Source: Bacilli bacterium (lineage in GTDB: Bacteria > Bacillota_I > Bacilli_A > RFN20 > CAG-826). From it: DNA of 11,872 nucleotides. A program made the position numbers and the translations under genes. A model generated the notes under the pieces. It was not told the origin of the DNA and ran no database searches. It was given only the letters and a program-made list of their open reading frames with translations. Below, in pieces: positions 6,734-11,872 of this stretch; position 1 is the stretch's first letter, and each line of letters opens with the position of its first letter. The stretch lies in contig JAEDOI010000028.1 in assembly GCA_016302065.1 (NCBI GenBank), positions 1 through 11,872 of the forward strand. Direction: 5' to 3'.

Positions 6734-7891
6734 ATGAATAAGAAAGAATTAGGAAAAAATCAGTCATTAGCAAGAGAAATAAATAATAAGATAGTTTTGG
6801 AAAGATTAAAGGAAAAACCTCTCTCTGGTACAGAGTTATCTTTTGATTTGTCTTTAAGTAATGCTACTATTTCTTCAATTTTTAATTCTTTCTTATCTAT
6901 TAATTTAATTAAAAAGGTTTCTTCCGACTCTACCAAAGGAGCCGGAAGAAAACGTGTTAAATATACAATTAACGATGACTTTGGACTTGTTGTCATCGTT
7001 TCAATTACTGGTAATAGTTTAGAAGTAGTTGTCTCTTCATTAAAAAACAAAACTTTACATAAGGTAAGTAAAGCAATTGATAAATATGATCTTAAAACAA
7101 TATATGAAACAATATTTGTAATTAAAGATGTTTTATCTATGAAAGAATTTAGAGATATAAGGTTAGCCAACATTATTCTTTCGTTACCAGGATTAATTAA
7201 TAAAAAAACAGGAGAATTACAAGTTTCTCCACAATTTGATAAAGAAATTTTTAAGGATAAAAACACCCTTTTATATTTATTTACACGTAATTTTAATTGT
7301 CCAGTTTATTTAGAAAACGATTCTAAATTAATGACTTTAGGTGAAATGGCTAATCAATCTTTTAAAGAACATAAATCAGGAATGGTGATTTATGTTGATG
7401 AAGGAATTGGTGGAGGCATAGTTATAAATAATAATCTATTTTTTGGAAGTAGAGGATATGCTGGTGAATTTGGTTTAATTAATGTTGATAATAAACCAAT
7501 TGATGAATTTGTTTCATTAAGAGCATTAACAAAAATAGTTAAAGAAAAATTACATTTAAATATAAATAATTCTGAATTAATTGAATTATATAAGACTAAT
7601 AAAGACGTTAAAGCTATTGTTTTAAATAGTACAAAATATTTAGCTAAAGCAATAATTCAAATGATTCAAGTTTATGACCTTGATTATTATATTTTAAATG
7701 GTAGAGTCATTGATTTTGGTGAAGAATATTTAGAATATATAAGAAAACCAATAGAAGAATATAATAAAGATGCAAAGATTGTGTTTTCAACTCTAAGAGA
7801 AGAGGCAATAATTTTAGGTGCAAAAGAAATTGGTAGTGAATTTGTCCTAGATCATGCTTTAAAGGGGCTTGAAAACTATGAAAAGAAATAA
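6734..7891 (+). CDS. ROK-family transcriptional regulator (NagC/XylR type)
   Basis: This 385-residue predicted cytoplasmic sugar-responsive DNA-binding protein has an N-terminal winged helix-turn-helix at about 10-80, ending in the family-typical wing GAGRKRVKYTIN (69-80). The ROK sugar-binding fold occupies about 84-375: ENDSKLMTLGE (194-204, with Asn195-Asp196), the glycine-rich loop EGIGGGI (223-229) and GYAGEFG (241-247). The usual zinc-binding His/Cys cluster (CxCGxxGCxE) is missing after GEFG; the next residues are LINVDN. The N-terminal HTH and full length argue for a regulator rather than a sugar kinase, although ROK kinases share the fold. It lies 22 bp after the lipoprotein gene, with only a weak TAGG-like ribosome site, and overlaps the next gene. 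Within this operon it probably gives autogenous, inducer-dependent control. Confidence 0.9.
   Translation: MNKKELGKNQSLAREINNKIVLERLKEKPLSGTELSFDLSLSNATISSIFNSFLSINLIKKVSSDSTKGAGRKRVKYTINDDFGLVVIVSITGNSLEVVVSSLKNKTLHKVSKAIDKYDLKTIYETIFVIKDVLSMKEFRDIRLANIILSLPGLINKKTGELQVSPQFDKEIFKDKNTLLYLFTRNFNCPVYLENDSKLMTLGEMANQSFKEHKSGMVIYVDEGIGGGIVINNNLFFGSRGYAGEFGLINVDNKPIDEFVSLRALTKIVKEKLHLNINNSELIELYKTNKDVKAIVLNSTKYLAKAIIQMIQVYDLDYYILNGRVIDFGEEYLEYIRKPIEEYNKDAKIVFSTLREEAIILGAKEIGSEFVLDHALKGLENYEKK
7862..7867 (+). promoter_or_regulatory. Ribosome binding site deciding the start of the metallophosphoesterase gene
   Basis: AAGGGG ends 10 bases before ATG 7878 but only 1 base before the in-frame TTG at 7869. 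The ATG start is therefore preferred, giving a protein that begins MKRNKKLLIS with an ordinary signal peptide. The site lies inside the 3' end of the regulator gene. Confidence 0.65.
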
Positions 7892-9467
7892 AAAATTATT
7901 AATTTCGCTTTTAGTGTTACCATTACTTTTTGGTGGAAATAATACTAATTATTTAAAAAACCATATTAAATCACCACTATTTGCTAGTGGCGATGATTCA
8001 TATACTCCAAAAATGGTTGTAACAACTTTTAATGGTAATAGTAAAAACGAGATTGGAATTACCTGGCATTTAGATTTGCCTTCTTTAAACCAAACTGCAG
8101 AATTGGTTGAGGCTTCAATAAATGATTTTTCTTCTTCAGAAGTTGTAAAACTTAGTATTGGAAAGGGGGTTTCCCTTGAACCTAATTTAGGTGCAGATGA
8201 TGCTGGAAAAGTATATAAAGCAAAATTTACAAATTTAAAACCTAACACTAAATACTTATATCGAGTAGGAAATAGTGAAAATTATAGTGATATTCATTCG
8301 TTTATCACTTCAGGAGATGATGGTGCGTTTTCATTTGCTCATATTTCGGATCCTCAAGGTTGGAGTTATTCTGATTATGATCCTGGATTTTTACAAACGC
8401 TTAAAAATGCCTCAACAAAAAATCCTTCTTTAATTGCTTTAACTGGAGATATTGTTGATAGAGCAAAAGAAGGTAAATTAAATAACGCTTATAACCAATG
8501 GCTATGGGCTTTAGATTCAACAAAGGAATATTTAAAAGATACGATTATTGCTCCAGTAAGTGGAAATCATGAAACTGGCAAGTACCAATTCTCATCAAGA
8601 TTTAATTTAAAGAATGTAGATACTGATGATGGAATAAGTGGGAATTACTATAGTTTTTTATATAACGAAGCATATTTTCTTTGTTTAAACACTAATGACA
8701 CACTAAATCCAACTGATCCTGATACATGTACAGGATTAAGTGATAATCAACTCAATTTTATTAAATCTGATTTAGAAAAAAATAAAAATGCTAAATGGAA
8801 ATTTGTTCTTTTACATAAAGGATTATTTGATCCAGGAGAACATTCTTCAAACAAACAATATGAAGAAGGAACATATCATGATTATGATATTGATAAAATT
8901 AGAAAGCAATTAGTACCTCTATTCGACCAATATAATGTAGATGTAGTTTTACAAGGACATGATCACTTGTATTCAAGAACTTTACCAACAATTGCAAAGA
9001 ACAATGGATATAGTGTTGGAGAATATGCAGAAGAGATAGTAAATCATAATGGTAAAGAATATAGAACTAAATATGTAACTAATGGGACAATTTATTGTAA
9101 TACTTCTACTGCAAGTGGATCAAAATATTATAATGTTACAACTTATGATGAAAATATGATGCATTTTGAAATAGCTAAAGGCATGACACCAAGAATGTAC
9201 ACAAATTATGAGGTTGATGGTGATTATTTATTTGTAGATTCTTATGAAATTGATGCTTTTGGGGAAGAAAAGGTCTATGAAAGTTGGGCATTAACTAAAA
9301 ATGAAATTAAAAATGACCAACCAATAGATGAAGGAAATGAAGAAGAAAATAATGATAAATCCTCTAATACTGGACTAATTGTTGGTTTAACTATTAGCGG
9401 AGTAGTGATAATTGGAATAGCTGTTGCATTAGCAATTATCTTTATTAAAAAGAAAAAGGGTAAGTAA
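7878..9467 (+). CDS. Membrane-anchored extracellular metallophosphoesterase, purple-acid-phosphatase-like
   Basis: This 529-residue protein, counted from ATG 7878, has an N-terminal signal sequence (KRNKK then a hydrophobic stretch 7-19), a PAP-type fibronectin-III-like domain (about 44-145), a calcineurin-like phosphoesterase domain (about 150-470), an acidic linker (478-494) and a C-terminal transmembrane helix (about 499-524) followed by KKKKGK. The catalytic domain would therefore face outside. Metal ligands are visible in order: Asp158 (SDPQ), GDIVD (190-194), GNHE (229-232), LLHKG (His313) and GHDH (360-363). The tyrosine that gives purple acid phosphatases their colour (GDxxY) is Asp194 here, so the metal site is of the general phosphoesterase kind. 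The gene overlaps the regulator gene by 14 bp and precedes the ATPase gene by 2 bp. It may remove phosphate from glycans or nucleotides outside the cell; the substrate is unknown. Confidence 0.88.
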   Translation: MKRNKKLLISLLVLPLLFGGNNTNYLKNHIKSPLFASGDDSYTPKMVVTTFNGNSKNEIGITWHLDLPSLNQTAELVEASINDFSSSEVVKLSIGKGVSLEPNLGADDAGKVYKAKFTNLKPNTKYLYRVGNSENYSDIHSFITSGDDGAFSFAHISDPQGWSYSDYDPGFLQTLKNASTKNPSLIALTGDIVDRAKEGKLNNAYNQWLWALDSTKEYLKDTIIAPVSGNHETGKYQFSSRFNLKNVDTDDGISGNYYSFLYNEAYFLCLNTNDTLNPTDPDTCTGLSDNQLNFIKSDLEKNKNAKWKFVLLHKGLFDPGEHSSNKQYEEGTYHDYDIDKIRKQLVPLFDQYNVDVVLQGHDHLYSRTLPTIAKNNGYSVGEYAEEIVNHNGKEYRTKYVTNGTIYCNTSTASGSKYYNVTTYDENMMHFEIAKGMTPRMYTNYEVDGDYLFVDSYEIDAFGEEKVYESWALTKNEIKNDQPIDEGNEEENNDKSSNTGLIVGLTISGVVIIGIAVALAIIFIKKKKGK

Positions 9468-9469
9468 TT

Positions 9470-11860
9470 ATGGAAACATTAAGACTTGAACATGTATATA
9501 AAGTATTTAAAGGAAAAAGAAAAGATGGTGATGTTATTGCTGTTAAAGACTTCAATCTTTCAATTGAAGACAACGAATTTTTAGTATTTGTTGGTCCTAG
9601 TGGATGTGGTAAATCTACAACTTTACGTATGATTGCAGGTTTAGAAGATTTAAGTTATGGAAATATTTATATAGATGGTCAATTAGTTAATAAAATTGAA
9701 CCAAATTACAGAAATATTGCTATGGTTTTCCAAAATTATGCTTTATATCCTCATATGAGTGCATATGATAATATGGCATTTGGATTAAAAAATAGGAAAG
9801 TTCCAAAAGATGAAATAGATAAGCGAATTCATGAAGTTGCTAAGATTCTTGATATTGAAGATCTTCTAAAAAGAAAACCTAAGGCGATGAGTGGAGGACA
9901 ACGTCAAAGAGTTGCTCTTGGAAGAGCAATTGTTAGAACCCCTAAAATATTTTTGCTAGACGAACCTTTGTCAAATCTTGATGCAAAATTAAGAGCCCAA
10001 ATGCGTGTAGAAATAAATAAATTATATGAAAAGCTAAAGATTACATTTATTTATGTTACTCATGATCAAGTGGAAGCTATGACTATGGGAAGTCGAATTG
10101 TTGTTATGAGGAAAGGTGTTGTTCAACAAATTGATACTCCTACAAATTTATATGATTATCCAAGAAATCGATTTGTCGCTGGATTTTTAGGAACTCCACA
10201 AATGAACTTTTTTGAAGGTACTATTAAAAAGAGTGGGGAAAACACTATAATTTTTAAATTTTCAAATAATGAAATTACTTTTGATTTAAATGAATTAAGA
10301 TTAATTGATAATGAATATTTAGATGGTTATGAACATAAAGCAATTATTGGAATTAGACCTGAAGATGTAGAAATTACATCAAGTGGACCATTAATTGGAA
10401 GAGTTAATATTGTTGAAACTTTAGGAAATTCTTCATTGATTTATGCTGATTTTAATTTATCTGAACAAAATAGTATGAAAGAATCGCCAACTTCAATAGT
10501 TATTAATGAGCAAGGAAGAACAGTTCATAAAGCTAATGAAGAGATTAGAATTAGGTTTAAACCAAGCAAGGTCCATTTCTTTAAAGATGAAGAAGATAAT
10601 GAAATTTCGATTATGCTTTCTCCAAGAAGTAAAAGGGATCAAATAGTTGGTTATTTATCGTTAGAAGATGATCAAATAAAGATAAAAACCGAAGAAGGTG
10701 TAGTTTTAAAGATTAAGGAAGAAATGCCTTCAATTAATGATGTTTATAAAAATGGAATTCATAGAGTAAAAGTAGTATTTAATGATTCAATTAAAATTAC
10801 TAATAACAAAACAGATATAAAATTAAAATATCTTGGAGTTGGTTTGTTAGATGGTGAAAAACAATATGCTTTTTCATTTGTTTTAACAGATTATAGCGAT
10901 GCTTTTTATGAAAATAATCTTCATATTTATCTTAAAAAAGATGATATCAAAGGAATTGAAAAATTAAACATTGGTGAACATTATTTTGCAAGCATTGATC
11001 CTTCTAAATTTGAGATTATTGGAGATGATAAACTTTCTATTTTCGATTTAAATGAAAAGATAGAACAACTTGATCATTATAAATTTGTAGAAGTCGCTGA
11101 TAAAAATATAAATTTAATTGTAAAACCTACAAAAGAAAAAATTGGAGAAGAAATTGCTCAAAGAATTTTAGATAAAATTGAGGAAAAGAGTGATACTGTT
11201 TTAGGTCTTGCAACAGGAAGTAGTCCTCTACCTTTATATAATGAACTAATTAAACAATCCAAAGTAAGGGAAATAAGTTTCAAAAATGTTAAAACATTTA
11301 ATTTAGATGAATATCTAGGATTAAATGAAAATAATAATCAATCTTATAGATATTTTATGAATGAAAATTTATTCAAATATTTAGATTTTGGTGAAAATTC
11401 TCATAGTTTTCCAAGTGAATTTAATTATGAATCATATGATGAAGAAATTGAGGATGCTAATGGTATTGATATACAAATATTAGGTATAGGACGCAATGGA
11501 CATATTGCATTTAATGAACCAAAGACTCCACTTAATTCATTGACTCATATTACTAATTTAACAAAGAAAACTATAAAAGATAATTCTCGTTTCTTTGAGA
11601 ATATTAATGAAGTACCAACAAAAGCTATTACAATGGGTTTACAAAGCATATTAAATGCTAAAGAAATTTATTTAATAGCAACTGGGAAAAATAAAGCAAA
11701 GGCAGTAAGCAAGATTTTAGAAGGCAAATATAATCCAAAATATCCAGCATCTTGTCTAAATTTAGCTACATGTAAAGTTCACATTTATGTTGATGAAGAA
11801 TGTTATATTGCTTTAGATAAAAAAGCATTAAGTAAATATGAACTCTCACTAATTAAATAA
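9470..11860 (+). CDS. Fusion of a MalK/UgpC-like sugar ABC transporter ATPase with a glucosamine-6-phosphate deaminase (NagB) domain
   Basis: This is a 796-residue cytoplasmic protein in one uninterrupted frame. The N-terminal ATPase (1-240) is intact: Walker A GPSGCGKST (42-50), Q-loop Gln88, signature SGGQ (141-144), Walker B FLLDEP (161-166), H-loop His198. A TOBE-type domain follows (about 288-372, IGIRPEDV at 293-300), then a non-standard region (380-545) that may be a second TOBE-like unit. Residues about 545-796 are a full-length NagB domain: ATGSSPLPLY (571-580), FNLDEYLGL (610-618, Asp613), LGIGRNGHIAFNEP (671-684, Asn676, His678, Glu683), TKAITMGL (717-724) and ATGKNKAKA (737-745). 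NagB converts GlcN-6-P to fructose-6-P and ammonia; a GalN-6-P isomerase is possible. Typical MalK-like ATPases are about 370 residues and NagB about 240-270. AAAGGG stands nine bases before the start, and no internal NagB start is seen. Confidence 0.93.
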   Translation: METLRLEHVYKVFKGKRKDGDVIAVKDFNLSIEDNEFLVFVGPSGCGKSTTLRMIAGLEDLSYGNIYIDGQLVNKIEPNYRNIAMVFQNYALYPHMSAYDNMAFGLKNRKVPKDEIDKRIHEVAKILDIEDLLKRKPKAMSGGQRQRVALGRAIVRTPKIFLLDEPLSNLDAKLRAQMRVEINKLYEKLKITFIYVTHDQVEAMTMGSRIVVMRKGVVQQIDTPTNLYDYPRNRFVAGFLGTPQMNFFEGTIKKSGENTIIFKFSNNEITFDLNELRLIDNEYLDGYEHKAIIGIRPEDVEITSSGPLIGRVNIVETLGNSSLIYADFNLSEQNSMKESPTSIVINEQGRTVHKANEEIRIRFKPSKVHFFKDEEDNEISIMLSPRSKRDQIVGYLSLEDDQIKIKTEEGVVLKIKEEMPSINDVYKNGIHRVKVVFNDSIKITNNKTDIKLKYLGVGLLDGEKQYAFSFVLTDYSDAFYENNLHIYLKKDDIKGIEKLNIGEHYFASIDPSKFEIIGDDKLSIFDLNEKIEQLDHYKFVEVADKNINLIVKPTKEKIGEEIAQRILDKIEEKSDTVLGLATGSSPLPLYNELIKQSKVREISFKNVKTFNLDEYLGLNENNNQSYRYFMNENLFKYLDFGENSHSFPSEFNYESYDEEIEDANGIDIQILGIGRNGHIAFNEPKTPLNSLTHITNLTKKTIKDNSRFFENINEVPTKAITMGLQSILNAKEIYLIATGKNKAKAVSKILEGKYNPKYPASCLNLATCKVHIYVDEECYIALDKKALSKYELSLIK

Positions 11861-11872
11861 AAAAAGGCGACT
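11861..11872 (+). terminator. Possible first arm of a terminator hairpin, cut by the window end
   Basis: Directly after the TAA stop comes a run of A residues followed by GGCGACT, which is GC-rich compared with everything around it. This is how the 5' half of a bidirectional rho-independent terminator often begins. The second arm and T-tract would lie outside the window, so the call is only suggestive. Confidence 0.3.

Noticed and set aside
6760..7266. A 168-codon open frame on the minus strand opposite the ROK regulator gene
   Set aside because: It lies wholly within a well-supported gene, has no promoter or family resemblance, and its composition is what the complement of an A+T-rich gene would give. 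The same applies to minus-strand frames near 3525-3737, 5127-5366 and 7949-8248.
7869..7877. TTG start for the metallophosphoesterase
   Set aside because: It would leave one base between AAGGGG and the start; ATG 7878 has normal spacing and gives a standard signal peptide.
1..11872. Mobile elements, CRISPR arrays, tRNA or rRNA genes
   Set aside because: No transposase or integrase motifs, regularly spaced repeats, CCA-ended cloverleaf or conserved rRNA segments were seen; the window is densely coding.
1..11872. Mycoplasma genetic code (TGA = Trp)
   Set aside because: All seven genes read through with TGG as the only Trp codon, and the second permease closes on TGA right after the family-typical C-terminus.

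Overview
This is a low-GC window with all seven genes on the + strand and almost no intergenic space. It looks like one carbohydrate-utilisation operon of a low-GC Gram-positive or Mollicutes-like bacterium (Acholeplasma/Izemoplasma/RF39 or Erysipelotrichia type). The pointers are strong A+T codon bias, lipoboxes near the N-terminus of surface proteins, no outer-membrane components, a cre-like operator, and use of the standard code. Tryptophan is written TGG throughout, and the reading frame of the second permease closes on TGA, so this is not a Mycoplasma-type TGA=Trp genome. The lineage is an inference.

Layout. Bases 1-195 are non-coding and carry a near-consensus sigma-A promoter (TTGAAT, 17 bp, TATAAT) whose spacer is filled by a CcpA/LacI-type operator. 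The genes that follow are: (1) a surface GH16 glycoside hydrolase lipoprotein with a carbohydrate-binding-like C-terminus (196-1668); (2) and (3) two CUT1-type sugar ABC permeases (1672-2679, 2681-3589); (4) a 1041-residue lipoprotein with Ig-like and duplicated GLUG-like beta-helix modules (3586-6711); (5) a ROK-family transcriptional regulator (6734-7891); (6) a membrane-anchored ecto-metallophosphoesterase of the purple-acid-phosphatase type (7878-9467); (7) a 796-residue fusion of a MalK/UgpC-like ABC ATPase with a complete glucosamine-6-phosphate deaminase (NagB) domain (9470-11860). Junctions are -14 to +22 bp, which fits one polycistronic message. The last 12 bases may be the start of a terminator.

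How the genes may work together (inference). The GH16 enzyme cuts a beta-glycan outside the cell, the large lipoprotein binds polymer or host surface, the two permeases with the ATPase import oligosaccharides, the ecto-phosphatase removes phosphate from a substrate, and the ROK protein senses sugar. The NagB domain, carried on the transport ATPase itself, would turn GlcN-6-P into fructose-6-P plus ammonia.

The most unusual item is the ATPase-NagB fusion, which physically joins transporter energisation to a cytosolic amino-sugar catabolic step. Second is the absence of a recognisable extracellular solute-binding protein from an otherwise complete importer operon, where two other lipoproteins are present instead. 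The substrate is not settled: the GH16 active site is of the ExDxE (lichenase/xyloglucanase-like) form, whereas NagB points to an amino sugar.
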